From contig CALXAY010000007.1 of assembly GCA_944386415.1 (NCBI GenBank), positions 1 through 64,000 on the forward strand: DNA of 64,000 nucleotides, written 5' to 3'. Of the stretch, positions 19,676 to 28,070 are shown one piece after another. The notes beneath the pieces are model-generated. The model worked only from the letters and a program-made list of their open reading frames with translations. It did no database searches and was not told the DNA's origin. The DNA is from an uncultured Clostridia bacterium. Its GTDB lineage: Bacteria > Bacillota > Clostridia > TANB77 > CAG-508. A program made the position numbers and the translations under genes. Within the stretch, counting starts at the first letter, position 1. Every line of letters begins with the position of its first letter.

Positions 19676-19846
19676 CTATTTGTTTTCTACACTTCTATTT
19701 GCAATTTCTATTGCTTTTTTTACAATATTACCGCAGTCTCTTGATGATACATTAGCCCAACTACCACCATCTTGTGCTACTTTATCATATACTCCTAGTT
19801 CTTTTGCTATTTCTTCTCTTAAATTGTTAGAAATTAATTTACTCAT
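19676..19846 (-). CDS. Probable small acid-soluble spore protein, alpha/beta type
   Basis: 56-residue protein starting MSKLISNNLREEIAKELGV and ending GNIVKKAIEIANRSVENK. The ELGVYDKV...VSSRDCGNIVKK pattern resembles the conserved halves of alpha/beta-type SASPs, which coat and protect spore DNA. The identification rests on that partial motif and on the sporulation genes nearby. A strong AAGGAGG lies just before the ATG (19846), and the gene has its own terminator at 19640. Expected expression is late in the forespore; no sigma-G promoter was confidently placed. Confidence 0.6.
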   Translation of the reverse strand: MSKLISNNLREEIAKELGVYDKVAQDGGSWANVSSRDCGNIVKKAIEIANRSVENK

Positions 19847-19897
19847 AATATCCTCCTTGTAAATTTTCTTGATTTAGAAAATTTCTATTTTGGATTC

Positions 19898-19921
19898 ATA
19901 AAACTTTAATCAAAGTTTTAT
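19898..19921. repeat. Perfect inverted repeat in the SASP-VanW divergent region
   Basis: ATAAAACTTT, four-base spacer, AAAGTTTTAT. A second perfect repeat (AAATTTTCT/AGAAAATTT at 19861-19884) sits directly upstream of the SASP ribosome binding site. These could be operators or 5' leader hairpins; no protein can be assigned. Confidence 0.5.
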
Positions 19922-19998
19922 AATTATATTATAAACAATTTTTCAAATTTTATTTTGACATTTTTTTATATAAATATATTTTTTTTGACAAAAAAATA

Positions 19999-20007
19999 TG
20001 GTATAAT
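19999..20007 (+). promoter_or_regulatory. Extended -10 promoter of the VanW gene
   Basis: TGGTATAAT fits the extended -10 consensus. A TTGACA at 19985-19990 is only 11 bases away, too close to serve as its -35. The VanW ATG follows 31 bases downstream. Confidence 0.55.
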
Positions 20008-20037
20008 AAAATGGATATTTTGCAAAAGGAGAAATAT

Positions 20038-21633
20038 ATGAGCACAAATCAAATCGAAAAAGAATTAAAGGAAAATAATAAAGAATTAGAAAAAAATATT
20101 AAAAAGGAAGAAATTTCTAAAACAACTACTAATGAACAAAAAGACGAGTCACCCATCCAAGAATTTACACCTGTAGAAAAAGAAAAGAAAAATCCTTTAT
20201 CTATTCTTGGTATTTTGATTTTCATTATTATAACTATATTAGTTATAGCTTTCCTTATATTTACTGGTTATAATGCTCTGAATCAAAATATAGTATCTGG
20301 TGTACATATAAAAGATGTAGATGTTTCAAACATGAGTAAATTTGATGCTAAATATTTAATAGAAACTTATATTGCAAATACATTACCACAAGAAATCACA
20401 TTAAAACATCAAGATTACCAAACAACTATATCTCTTTCACAAATAGGTGTTAATTTTGATGTTAAAAAAGCTATAAACGACGCATATAATGTTGGTAGAC
20501 GAGGAAATCTTTTTGAAAATAATTTTTACGTTTTATCTAGTATGTTTGGCCAAGTTAATATAGAACCAACATTGAATTTAGATGTTGAACAATTAACTCA
20601 AAATTTAAACGAAATTTCAACACAACTACCAGACAAAGTTGTAGAAAGCAGTTATTACATAGAAGATAATAATTTGATAGTAACTCGAGGAACTGAAGGA
20701 AATGTAGTAGATATAGAAGCTACAATAGCAGCTATAGAATCTGCAATTTCTAATTTTTCTATAATAAATAATCCTATAGAAATAGCAGTAAAACCTCAAT
20801 CACCAGCAGCTATTGATATTGAAAAAATTCATGTAGAAATATATAAAGAACCAAAAGATGCATATTATACTCAAGATCCATTTGCTGTATACCCTTCTGA
20901 AAACGGTTTAGACTTTAATATTTCTGTTGATGAAGCAAAAAATATTATAGGAGATCAAAGTGCAGAAGAATATACTATTCCTTTAAAAACATTATACCCT
21001 AATGTAACTACAAATATGATTGGCACAGAAGCTTTTCCAGATTTATTATCAGAATTTTCTACAAACTATTCTGTTAGAGATAAAGATAGAACAACTAACT
21101 TGCAATTAGCAGCAAATAAAATAAATGGAACTGTTTTAATGCCAGGTGAAACATTCTCTTATAACAAAGTAGTAGGAGAAAGGACTATTGCAGCTGGATA
21201 TAAAGAGGCCCCTATATACGTAAGTGGTGAAGTTGTCGATGGACTTGGTGGTGGTATTTGTCAAATCACTTCAACTTTATATAATGCTGTGATTTATGCT
21301 AACTTAGATATAGTAGAAAGAAGTAATCATCAATTTGTTCCTTCATATGTTAAAGCAAGTAGGGATGCAACTGTTGTTTATGGAGCAATTGATTTTAAAT
21401 TCAAAAATAATAGGAATTATGCAATTAAAATAAATTGTTCTGTTTCTGGTGGAATTGCAAAATTTCAAATATTTGGTTTAAAACAAGAGGATGATTATGA
21501 TGTTCAAATTTCTGCATATGAAACAGGAAGAACTGCTACTGCAATTTATTCAGAAGCGTATAAAATTTTAAAACGTGATGGAAAAGAAGTAAGTAGAAGC
21601 TTACTTTCAAAAGATACATATAAAAGACATTAA
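20038..21633 (+). CDS. VanW family membrane-anchored protein
   Basis: About 530 residues. A charged cytoplasmic N-terminus is followed by a single membrane helix (ILGILIFIIITILVIAF), then an extracytoplasmic region resembling peptidoglycan-binding-4 domains, then the VanW domain. The VanW domain carries MPGETFSYNKVVGERT, GGGICQITSTLYNA and RSNHQFVPSYV. VanW proteins occur in some vancomycin clusters, but the biochemical role is unknown; here it is a core-type wall-associated protein with no van genes nearby. The start is the ATG at 20038 with AAAGGAG seven bases upstream, preferred over the in-frame ATG at 20011. Two hairpins follow the stop. Confidence 0.85.
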   Translation: MSTNQIEKELKENNKELEKNIKKEEISKTTTNEQKDESPIQEFTPVEKEKKNPLSILGILIFIIITILVIAFLIFTGYNALNQNIVSGVHIKDVDVSNMSKFDAKYLIETYIANTLPQEITLKHQDYQTTISLSQIGVNFDVKKAINDAYNVGRRGNLFENNFYVLSSMFGQVNIEPTLNLDVEQLTQNLNEISTQLPDKVVESSYYIEDNNLIVTRGTEGNVVDIEATIAAIESAISNFSIINNPIEIAVKPQSPAAIDIEKIHVEIYKEPKDAYYTQDPFAVYPSENGLDFNISVDEAKNIIGDQSAEEYTIPLKTLYPNVTTNMIGTEAFPDLLSEFSTNYSVRDKDRTTNLQLAANKINGTVLMPGETFSYNKVVGERTIAAGYKEAPIYVSGEVVDGLGGGICQITSTLYNAVIYANLDIVERSNHQFVPSYVKASRDATVVYGAIDFKFKNNRNYAIKINCSVSGGIAKFQIFGLKQEDDYDVQISAYETGRTATAIYSEAYKILKRDGKEVSRSLLSKDTYKRH

Positions 21634-21634
21634 T

Positions 21635-21666
21635 TGTTGTTTTTTAGGACGGAGGAAAAAAACAGC
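21635..21666 (+). repeat. GGACG-loop hairpin repeat, copy 2
   Basis: Begins right after the VanW stop: TGTTTTTT-AGGACGGAGG-AAAAAAACAGCA, with one G-T pair in the stem. Position and the A/T-rich base suggest terminator or transcript-end function. Confidence 0.7.
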
Positions 21667-21672
21667 AATCTT

Positions 21673-21695
21673 AACCACCAGTAAAACTGGTGGTT
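21673..21695 (+). terminator. Strong terminator after VanW
   Basis: AACCACCAGT (21673-21682), AAA loop, ACTGGTGGTT (21686-21695), then a T-run. It follows repeat copy 2, giving two hairpins in series. Confidence 0.85.
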
Positions 21696-21704
21696 TTTTA
21701 TTAT

Positions 21705-21815
21705 TAGACTTTGTATTATTTCTATTTGTTCATCTCTTACTCTATAAACTAGCCTATTTTCTACTCCAGTATCCAGACAACTTTTTTTTCTAATTAATTC
21801 TTTTGAGGCTTTCAT
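21705..21815 (-). pseudogene. YoeB/Txe-type toxin remnant
   Basis: A minus-strand frame reads VENRLVYRVRDEQIEIIQS, like the ENRLVYRV...I core of YoeB/RelE-type mRNA interferases. The adjacent frame reads SGYWSRKI just before it, matching the SGxWSRRI motif that precedes that core in YoeB. So a frameshift plus a small deletion split one motif block into two frames. The C-terminal catalytic HY is absent and no antitoxin is adjacent. The toxin is inferred dead. Structured repeat copy B lies about 75 bases away. Confidence 0.55.
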
Positions 21816-21890
21816 AATTTTTTGTTAGAAAAACTAGATATTATCATTAATTTAATAATATACGCTTATTTTTTATAAATAAAAACAATA

Positions 21891-21995
21891 AGTAATTTTT
21901 TAGATTAGGTAATTTTGCGTAGGGAAATTAAGGGGTAGCAAAATTACCGACTAAGCGAAGCTTAAATCTAAAAAATTACTCTAATCCCCATTTAT
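21891..21995 (+). repeat. Covarying structured repeat, copy B
   Basis: Outer stem AGTAATTTTTTAGATT (21891-21906) pairs perfectly with 21965-21980. Second stem GGTAATTTTGC (21908-21918) pairs with 21938-21948. The AAGC-GAA-GCTT hairpin is at 21953-21963. The loop GTAGGGAAATTAAGGGGTA matches copy A apart from one extra G. Relative to copy A, the outer stem has A-T to G-C, G-C to T-A and G-T to A-T changes, and the second stem has A-T to G-C and G-C to A-T changes. All of them keep the pairing. It lies between the YoeB remnant and the ypeB 3' end. Confidence 0.75.
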
Positions 21996-21999
21996 TATG

Positions 22000-22032
22000 T
22001 GCTGTTTTTTTCCTCCGTCCTAAAAAACAGCA
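22000..22032 (-). repeat. GGACG-loop hairpin repeat, copy 3
   Basis: On the minus strand GTGCTGTTTTTT-AGGACGGAGG-AAAAAAACAGCAC, the same core as copies 1 and 2. It starts seven bases past the ypeB stop and probably ends the sleB-ypeB transcript. Confidence 0.75.
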
Positions 22033-22039
22033 CCTTTTT

Positions 22040-23416
22040 TTACATAGCTAATATTCCGTTTGGAGTATTTGTTATAATTAATATATCCTCTTCTCTTCCA
22101 TTTTCAGCATTTATATATACTAAAAACTCTTTATCTTCTACTTTTCCTTTAAATTCATAACAAAGTATTTCTGTTTTCCATTCTGTAGGTATTACTGCTA
22201 AACCACTTGAAATTATTTCTAAATCATCATTCAAATTTTCTCTTGCTCTTTCTTCTGTAATTTTAATATCATTAATATTTCTTACCGTATGATTATTTAA
22301 ATATCCTGTTGTTTCTACACCCAAAATTTCTCCATTATCTAATGCTACTTTTACTTTTATTAAATCCGGATACATAATTACATTATCTTGCTTATATGCA
22401 TAATTTATAGTTACTATTCCTTCTTGCTTTAAATAGTAGGTTTCTTGCATATTTATGAATCCTCTTGAATCAAGAAATTCTTTTGCTTTATTTTTAACTT
22501 CTTCATCTGAGATTATTTCAGCTGAAATATCTCTGTTAGCATTCATATTTACAACATGTCCACCTTTTTTAGATATTGATATATTTATAGTTTCATCATT
22601 GTTATTATTTACCGAAAAATCATATACTGGAATTGTTGCGTTCTCATAAAAACCTAAACTAGAAATTTCTTTTATATTATCTTTTCCTATAAACTTTTCT
22701 GCTATTTCTTTTGCTTTATTTTCATCAACATCATCACCAGTTAATGCTTTTGGCTCATTACTAGTTAAATGCTCTGAATAAGCTCCATCATATATAAGTC
22801 CAGAATATTCATGAAAATTTTCTTCTAAATTACTAAAACTTTCTTTAGATATATTATCTACTTGTTGTGCAAATGCAACTGTTCCTTTTTCAGTTAATTC
22901 TCCCCAACTAAACCTTCCACTATTTAAATCTTCAGATAATTGATTTAAAGTATTTTCTAATTCTACACTATATGTGTGTAATTCTTTTAAATTATCAAAA
23001 TCATCATCTGTTAATTTTTCATTATAAATATTTTTTCTAGATAGACTATAACTATAATCACTTACTTGATTTAAAAACTTTTCTGTGTTTGACAACTCTT
23101 GACTTTCTATTGGAAGTCTACTTAAATAACTTTGAGCCAAATTTGATTCTCTCCATAAATGAGTTAATGTTTCAGCCCCATGTTCAGGTGTTGATGATAT
23201 TAATGACTTTGCAAGATAATTTTCTACATTTTGAACATAATCAACCAACTCAAAAAATGCCATATTATAGCTATTCTCTGATGCTTGTCTATATTCTTTT
23301 TGTTTTTGATACAAAATAACACCTAAAATAGCAACTATAATTAGTAATACACATATTACACTTAACATATGTCCTTTTTTTAATCTATTTTTCCAATCTA
23401 TTAAAATATTTTTCAT
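22040..23416 (-). CDS. ypeB: Germination protein YpeB
   Basis: 458 residues. An N-terminal membrane anchor (MLSVICVLLIIVAILGVI, residues about 18-36) is followed by a long helical domain and two to three YPEB/PepSY-like repeats in the C-terminal half (for example KAKEFLDSRGF and ITEERARENL). YpeB holds SleB in the spore inner membrane/cortex interface and is needed for SleB stability. It follows sleB by about 14 bases on the same strand, the standard sleB-ypeB bicistron. Length is normal for the family. Confidence 0.9.
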   Translation of the reverse strand: MKNILIDWKNRLKKGHMLSVICVLLIIVAILGVILYQKQKEYRQASENSYNMAFFELVDYVQNVENYLAKSLISSTPEHGAETLTHLWRESNLAQSYLSRLPIESQELSNTEKFLNQVSDYSYSLSRKNIYNEKLTDDDFDNLKELHTYSVELENTLNQLSEDLNSGRFSWGELTEKGTVAFAQQVDNISKESFSNLEENFHEYSGLIYDGAYSEHLTSNEPKALTGDDVDENKAKEIAEKFIGKDNIKEISSLGFYENATIPVYDFSVNNNNDETINISISKKGGHVVNMNANRDISAEIISDEEVKNKAKEFLDSRGFINMQETYYLKQEGIVTINYAYKQDNVIMYPDLIKVKVALDNGEILGVETTGYLNNHTVRNINDIKITEERARENLNDDLEIISSGLAVIPTEWKTEILCYEFKGKVEDKEFLVYINAENGREEDILIITNTPNGILAM

Positions 23417-23430
23417 AATCTTATCCTTTC

Positions 23431-23901
23431 CTATTTACAAAATATATGCTTTCCTATTGTTTTTACTTGTGTTCTAGACCAAATCCACTTATTTGTTGCT
23501 GTATCTGGATTAAAATAGTATATACAACCACCAGTAGGATCCCAACCATTCATTGCATCTCTTGCTGCTTTATATACTGAAGATCCCTCTTCAATAGGAA
23601 CATTTATCTGACCATCTGCTACTGCCGTAAAAGCACCTGATTGATATATGACTCCTGCTATTGTATTTGGGAACTCAGAGCTTTTTACTCTATTTAATAT
23701 GACTGCTCCTACTGCAACTTGTCCTTCATATGTCTCTCCCCTTGCCTCTCCATTTATAGCTCTTGCCATTAATTGAATATCAGAAATATTAGACGTTGTA
23801 GCATAACTCACGTTTTGCTTTATAAAATTATTATCCAATATTATAACTAGAAATAATAATAAAATAATAAATACAGCTATTATTTTTATTGACTTTTTCA
23901 A
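23431..23901 (-). CDS. sleB: Spore cortex-lytic enzyme SleB
   Basis: Lytic transglycosylase of the SleB/hydrolase_2 family that degrades cortex peptidoglycan during germination. Motifs: LMARAINGEARGETYEGQ with the catalytic Glu, AVGAVILNRVKSSEFPNTI, CIYYFNPDTATNKW. A membrane/signal segment (IIAVFIILLLFLVIIL) precedes it. The N-terminal peptidoglycan-binding domain of B. subtilis SleB is missing, leaving about 156 residues. The start chosen is TTG at 23899-23901 with AAAGGTGAT upstream; the ATG at 23997 would overlap the divergent glycosyltransferase leader. Followed by ypeB. Confidence 0.85.
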   Translation of the reverse strand: MKKSIKIIAVFIILLLFLVIILDNNFIKQNVSYATTSNISDIQLMARAINGEARGETYEGQVAVGAVILNRVKSSEFPNTIAGVIYQSGAFTAVADGQINVPIEEGSSVYKAARDAMNGWDPTGGCIYYFNPDTATNKWIWSRTQVKTIGKHIFCK

Positions 23902-24024
23902 ATCATCACCTTTTCCTTTTTTCCATTTTTTATTATTTTGTATTAATTTCTTAAGATTTATTCTTTTTTTTGATATTTTTTGTTTTATGTGATACAATCT
24001 AAAAAAAATAAAAGGAGATTTACT

Positions 24025-25158
24025 ATGAAAGTTTTAATCTTTTATGCATCTTATGGAGGTGGACATCTAAATGCTGCTAAATCAATTGAGAATTGCATAA
24101 AAAATAATTATATAGATATAGATGTAGAACTAATTGACTGTATGAAATATGTAAATAAAACTATTGAAAAAGTTACTACAGCTGCTTATAGGGAAATGGC
24201 AAAAAAAGTTCCTTGGGCTTGGGGAAGAATTTATTCTGATGCTCAAAAAGGACCACTAGCACACATTACAACAAGATCTAATAAGATTTTAGCAGTCAAA
24301 TTGCTAAGACTTTTACGTGAAAAAAATCCTGATTTAATCATTTCTACGCATCCTTTTGGAAGTCAGATGTGTAACTATTTAAAAAGAAAAAACAAGATAA
24401 AAGCAAAAATAGCAACTATAATGACAGATTTTGCACCACATGATCAATGGCTTGTAGGACATGAATTTACTGATTATTTTTTCGTTGCACATGATAAAAT
24501 GAAACAATATTTAATTAGTAAAAATATTCCTGAGGATAGAATATTTTCTACTGGAATACCTATTTCCGAAAAGTTTAATGAAAAATATAATAAATCTGAA
24601 ATTATTAAAAATTACAATTTAGAAGAAAATAAATTTACTATTTTGTTTTTCGGTGGCGGTGAATTTGGACTTGGTAAAACTAGAACAATTCAAATATTTG
24701 ATAATTTTGTCCAAGAAACAAAAAATAATAATATTCAAATAATTGCCATTTCTGGTAAAAATCCTAAGATGAAATCTGCTTTTGAAGAAATAGTAAATAA
24801 AAATAAAGCAGAAAACAGTGTTATAATAATAGGTTTTTCAAATGAAGTTCCAAAACTTATGAGTATTTCAGACCTTGTAATTACTAAACCTGGAGGGCTT
24901 ACTACTTCTGAAAGTTTAGCATCTAACCTTCCTATGGTTGTAATTAACCCTATTCCTGGTCAAGAAGAAGAAAATGCTGAATTTCTTGAAAGCAAAGGTA
25001 TTGCTATTTGGATAAAGAAGGATAGCGATAGTAAAAAAATGATTGAAGAATTATTATCAAATAAAGAAAAATTAAAAGAAATGAAGGAAAATACTAATAT
25101 TTTAGCAAAACCTAATTCAACACTAGACATTTGTAAAATATTATTTTTTAAAAAATAA
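24025..25158 (+). CDS. UgtP/MGDG-synthase-like glycosyltransferase
   Basis: GT28-family protein of 377 residues. ASYGGGHLNAAKSIE (residues 7-21) and TDFAPHDQW mark the N-terminal half (the MGDG-synthase type). GGGEFGLGKTR, GFSNEVPKLM and KPGGLTTSE form the UDP-sugar-binding half. Relatives add glucose or galactose to diacylglycerol at the membrane, making glycolipids and the lipoteichoic-acid anchor. The ATG at 24025 has AAAGGAG and is preferred over the one at 23980. It has its own bidirectional terminator at 25157. Confidence 0.85.
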   Translation: MKVLIFYASYGGGHLNAAKSIENCIKNNYIDIDVELIDCMKYVNKTIEKVTTAAYREMAKKVPWAWGRIYSDAQKGPLAHITTRSNKILAVKLLRLLREKNPDLIISTHPFGSQMCNYLKRKNKIKAKIATIMTDFAPHDQWLVGHEFTDYFFVAHDKMKQYLISKNIPEDRIFSTGIPISEKFNEKYNKSEIIKNYNLEENKFTILFFGGGEFGLGKTRTIQIFDNFVQETKNNNIQIIAISGKNPKMKSAFEEIVNKNKAENSVIIIGFSNEVPKLMSISDLVITKPGGLTTSESLASNLPMVVINPIPGQEEENAEFLESKGIAIWIKKDSDSKKMIEELLSNKEKLKEMKENTNILAKPNSTLDICKILFFKK

Positions 25159-25185
25159 AAGAGTTCATTCACTTTGAACTCTTTT
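25157..25185. terminator. Bidirectional terminator between glycosyltransferase and recR
   Basis: Perfect arms AAAAGAGTTCA (25157-25167) and TGAACTCTTTT (25175-25185), with A- and T-runs on both sides. It ends two convergent genes. Confidence 0.8.
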
Positions 25186-25784
25186 TACATTTTTGTCCTT
25201 CCTTCTAAAGCTTTTGTTAAAGTTATTTCATCAGTATATTCCAAATCTCCACCTACAGGTATTCCATGTGCAATCCTAGTTACTTTAATACTTAATGGTT
25301 TAATAAGTTTTGATAAATACATAGCTGTTGCTTCTCCTTCAACTCTTGGATTAGTAGCTAAGATTACTTCTTTTACTTCTCCACTCATTAACCTTGAAAG
25401 AAGTTCTTTTATTTTAATATCATCTGGTCCTACTCCATTCATTGGCGATATTGAACCATGAAGTACATGATAAACCCCTTTAAATTCATGTGTTTTTTCC
25501 ATAGCAACAACATCTCGTACATCTTCAACAACACAAATTACACTTTTATCTCTTTTAGGATTACCACATATATTGCAAGGGTCTGTATCTGAAATATTAT
25601 AACAAATACTACAATATTTTAAATTTTTCTTAGCATTTATAATTGACGAAACAAATTCATTTGTTTCGTCCTCTGAACAATTAAGCATATAAAATGCAAG
25701 CCTTGCCGCCGTTTTATGTCCAATACTTGGTAATCTTTCAAAACTCTCAATTAATTTTTCTATTGATGGTGAATACAATGACAT
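25185..25784 (-). CDS. recR: Recombination mediator RecR
   Basis: 199 residues, full length. The N-terminal helix-hairpin-helix ([15 protein letters not shown]), the four-cysteine zinc finger ([17 protein letters not shown]) and the Toprim domain ([14 protein letters not shown]...) are in standard order. RecR acts with RecF/RecO to load RecA at gaps. It follows ybaB in the dnaX-ybaB-recR order widespread in bacteria. Confidence 0.95.
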   Translation of the reverse strand: MSLYSPSIEKLIESFERLPSIGHKTAARLAFYMLNCSEDETNEFVSSIINAKKNLKYCSICYNISDTDPCNICGNPKRDKSVICVVEDVRDVVAMEKTHEFKGVYHVLHGSISPMNGVGPDDIKIKELLSRLMSGEVKEVILATNPRVEGEATAMYLSKLIKPLSIKVTRIAHGIPVGGDLEYTDEITLTKALEGRTKM

Positions 25785-25815
25785 CCTTATTCCTCCAACT
25801 TTAAATGACTTTTAT

Positions 25816-26163
25816 TTAAAGTCCTAATCCTGGTATATTATATTTTCCAAGAGATTGTGCTTGTGCTGAATCAACCTGTCTTAAAGCTTCGTTAACACAT
25901 GTTAAAACTAAGTCTTCTAACATTTCCACATCATCTGGATCTACCACCTCTGGTTTTATTTTGATTTCTTTAATCATCTTTTCCCCTGATACTTTTACAT
26001 TCACAGCTCCGCCTCCTGCAGAAGCCTCAAATTCTTTGTTAGCAAGCTCTGCTTGTGATTTTTCCATATCTGCTTGCATTTTTTTTGCTTCTTTCATTAA
26101 ACTATTTAAATTCATTCCTCCGAATCCTCCCATTCCTCCTGGGAAACCACCTCTTTTTGACAT
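25816..26163 (-). CDS. YbaB/EbfC nucleoid-associated protein
   Basis: 115 residues. A glycine/methionine-rich N-terminus ([14 protein letters not shown]) leads into [18 protein letters not shown] and [16 protein letters not shown], both characteristic of the dimeric DNA-binding YbaB family. It sits between dnaX and recR on the same strand, as in many Firmicutes. Confidence 0.93.
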   Translation of the reverse strand: MSKRGGFPGGMGGFGGMNLNSLMKEAKKMQADMEKSQAELANKEFEASAGGGAVNVKVSGEKMIKEIKIKPEVVDPDDVEMLEDLVLTCVNEALRQVDSAQAQSLGKYNIPGLGL

Positions 26164-26223
26164 TATAAAATCCTCCTTTAATTTTTATTTTTCTTTATTT
26201 TTTAATCTCTTATCTTTAACTTA

Positions 26224-27882
26224 TCATTCAATAATATTAAACGGTATATCTGAATCTTTTGCAAATTTTTGTAAGTTTTCTTCTTCTGTTTTTTTATAAG
26301 CATTGTTATTTCCAGATACATATTTTATTTGCATTGGCTTTCCACAAGCCATAGAAACCATTGTTGAAATTTCTTTAATATTTTCTGGTTTTTCTAAAAT
26401 AGCTCTATCAAATGAACTCATACCATTTGGAAACTCTATTCCCACTGTCATATCATTAATTTCATTTGCTTTAGTATTTTTTAAGCTTGTACATAGAACT
26501 ATCTTTCCATTTTGCCTTAATTCATTAATGATTTGCGGCCAATATTCATCAGCTTTATTCGAAAATTTTTTTGTCTCACTTGTAGTCTTAGACTTAGAAA
26601 TATTTTTAGTTTGAGTTAAAGCTGTATTTGGCATATTTTGAACAACTTCATTTATTTGATTATTTCTTTGTGATATAACACTATTTGTATTTATTTCCGT
26701 ACTATTTACAGCGATTCTCTTTCCTGATTTTAAATATTTTTCTATTTTCTCTATTCTCTCTTCTAAATTTGTACTAATCTCAGCTTGTTTACTGCATAAT
26801 TTAATTATTCCTGCTTGGAATACTATAGTTTTTTGTGTTGACCACTTTATATCACTTTCTAGTTCTGATAGTTTATAGACTAAATCAATTAATTTTTCTT
26901 TTGTTACATCTTTTGATACTTTTTCAATTGATTTTAATTCTTCTTCTGTATATAAATCTAAGTTCTTAGAAGTTTTAAATACTAATATATCTTTAACATA
27001 TTTTATCATTTCCCAAAGTAGATTTGTAATATCTTTTCCATCATTTAGAACTATATCTATTCCTTCTAGAACTTTATCTACATTATAATCAATAATTCCT
27101 TCTACTATATTATGAACATAAGTTATTTTTGGAATTCCAACTAAATCCCTTATCTTATTTTCATCAATTTTATTTTCGCCATCTTGAATACATCTTTCTA
27201 AAATAGATAATGCATCTCTCATAGCTCCTTCTGCTAACACTGCAATCATTTGCATAGCTTCTTCTGTTATTTCTATATTACTCTTACTGCAAACTGCTTT
27301 TAATCTTTTAATAATATTGTCATTTGATATCCTTTTAAAATCAAACCTTTGACATCTAGAAAGTATCGTTGCAGGTAATTTTTGTGGCTCTGTTGTGGCT
27401 AGTATAAATTTAACATGTTCCGGTGGTTCTTCTAAAGTTTTTAACAAAGCATTAAAAGCTCCTGTTGTTAACATATGAACCTCATCTATAATATATACTC
27501 TATATTTTGCTTTTGTTGGTAAAAAGTTTACTTCCTCACGAATAGCCCTTATATCTTCTACACCATTATTAGAAGCTGCATCCATTTCAACGATATCTGT
27601 AAGTGAACCATTTATTGCTCCTTTACATATTTCACATTCATTACAAGGTTCTCCATCTTTTGGATTTAAACAATTAATCGCTCTTGCTAAAACCTTTGCT
27701 GCTGATGTTTTTCCTGTACCTCTTCCACCATTAAACAAATATGCATGTCCTACTCTTCCCGCAATAATCTGATTTCGTAAAGTTCTTGTTATATGCTCTT
27801 GACCTACTATCTCTGAAAATGTAAGTGGTCTAAATTTTCTATAGAGAGCTGTGTATCCCAATTTTTTTCTCACATCCTTCAT
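26224..27882 (-). CDS. dnaX: DNA polymerase III gamma/tau subunit
   Basis: Clamp-loader ATPase of about 550 residues. YTALYRKFRPLTFSEIVGQ begins the AAA domain; Walker A is GGRGTGKTS, zinc knuckle cysteines lie in CLNPKDGEPCNECEIC, Walker B region is IIDEVHML, and SRC is ILSRCQRFDF. The C-terminal part is tau-like. The open frame extends upstream to 28062, but that part is the SRP RNA gene and its promoter, so it is not translated. The ATG at 27882 has no ribosome binding site, being in the RNA's T-run. GTG 27873 or TTG 27861 (giving the usual MGYTALYRKF start behind AAGGATG) are serious alternatives. ybaB and recR follow. Confidence 0.9.
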   Translation of the reverse strand: MKDVRKKLGYTALYRKFRPLTFSEIVGQEHITRTLRNQIIAGRVGHAYLFNGGRGTGKTSAAKVLARAINCLNPKDGEPCNECEICKGAINGSLTDIVEMDAASNNGVEDIRAIREEVNFLPTKAKYRVYIIDEVHMLTTGAFNALLKTLEEPPEHVKFILATTEPQKLPATILSRCQRFDFKRISNDNIIKRLKAVCSKSNIEITEEAMQMIAVLAEGAMRDALSILERCIQDGENKIDENKIRDLVGIPKITYVHNIVEGIIDYNVDKVLEGIDIVLNDGKDITNLLWEMIKYVKDILVFKTSKNLDLYTEEELKSIEKVSKDVTKEKLIDLVYKLSELESDIKWSTQKTIVFQAGIIKLCSKQAEISTNLEERIEKIEKYLKSGKRIAVNSTEINTNSVISQRNNQINEVVQNMPNTALTQTKNISKSKTTSETKKFSNKADEYWPQIINELRQNGKIVLCTSLKNTKANEINDMTVGIEFPNGMSSFDRAILEKPENIKEISTMVSMACGKPMQIKYVSGNNNAYKKTEEENLQKFAKDSDIPFNIIE

Positions 27883-27884
27883 AT

Positions 27885-28030
27885 AAAAAATGGTAGATAC
27901 TCCAAATCTCTCTATGGAAAGTATTCCACATAAAGATAAACTACTTATTGCTGCTTCCTCCCGGACCTGACAAGATTCATAGGTCTTTATTGGTATACTC
28001 TCCATACAAAGATTCATCGTATATACCATT
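27885..28030 (-). ncRNA. ffs: Signal recognition particle RNA
   Basis: The minus strand carries GTCAGGTCCGGGAGGAAGCAGC, the universally conserved SRP helix-8 tip with the GGAA-type tetraloop region, at about 27950-27971. The flanks pair (AAATGGTA near the 5' end with TACCATTT near 27886-27895), giving a rod of about 145 nt, and the gene ends in a six-T run. It binds Ffh for membrane targeting. A consensus promoter lies directly upstream. Position between tadA and dnaX is typical for Firmicutes. End points are estimated to within a few bases. Confidence 0.9.
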
Positions 28031-28033
28031 TGT

Positions 28034-28062
28034 ATTATATAATGAATTTCATATTTTATCAA
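28034..28062 (-). promoter_or_regulatory. SRP RNA promoter
   Basis: Minus strand TTGATA (28057-28062), 17-base spacer, TATAAT (28034-28039), a near-consensus promoter with the RNA start expected at about 28027-28030. Confidence 0.8.
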
Positions 28063-28070
28063 GTAAAATT

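Noticed and set aside
19985-20007. TTGACA at 19985 paired with TATAAT at 20002
   Set aside because: The spacer is only 11 bases; the extended -10 (TGGTATAAT) explains promoter activity better. The same holds for TTGACA at 30093.
17030-21633. Vancomycin-resistance cluster (ddl plus VanW)
   Set aside because: The ligase has the D-Ala-type omega loop, no vanH/vanX/vanRS genes are present, and VanW proteins are common outside resistance clusters.
23902-23997. SleB start at the ATG 23997
   Set aside because: It overlaps the divergent glycosyltransferase leader and gives a lysine-rich stretch; TTG 23901 has a good ribosome binding site directly before the membrane segment.
27883-28062. N-terminal extension of DnaX to 28062
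   Set aside because: The extension translates the SRP RNA gene and its promoter; the peptide has no DnaX similarity before YTALYRKF.
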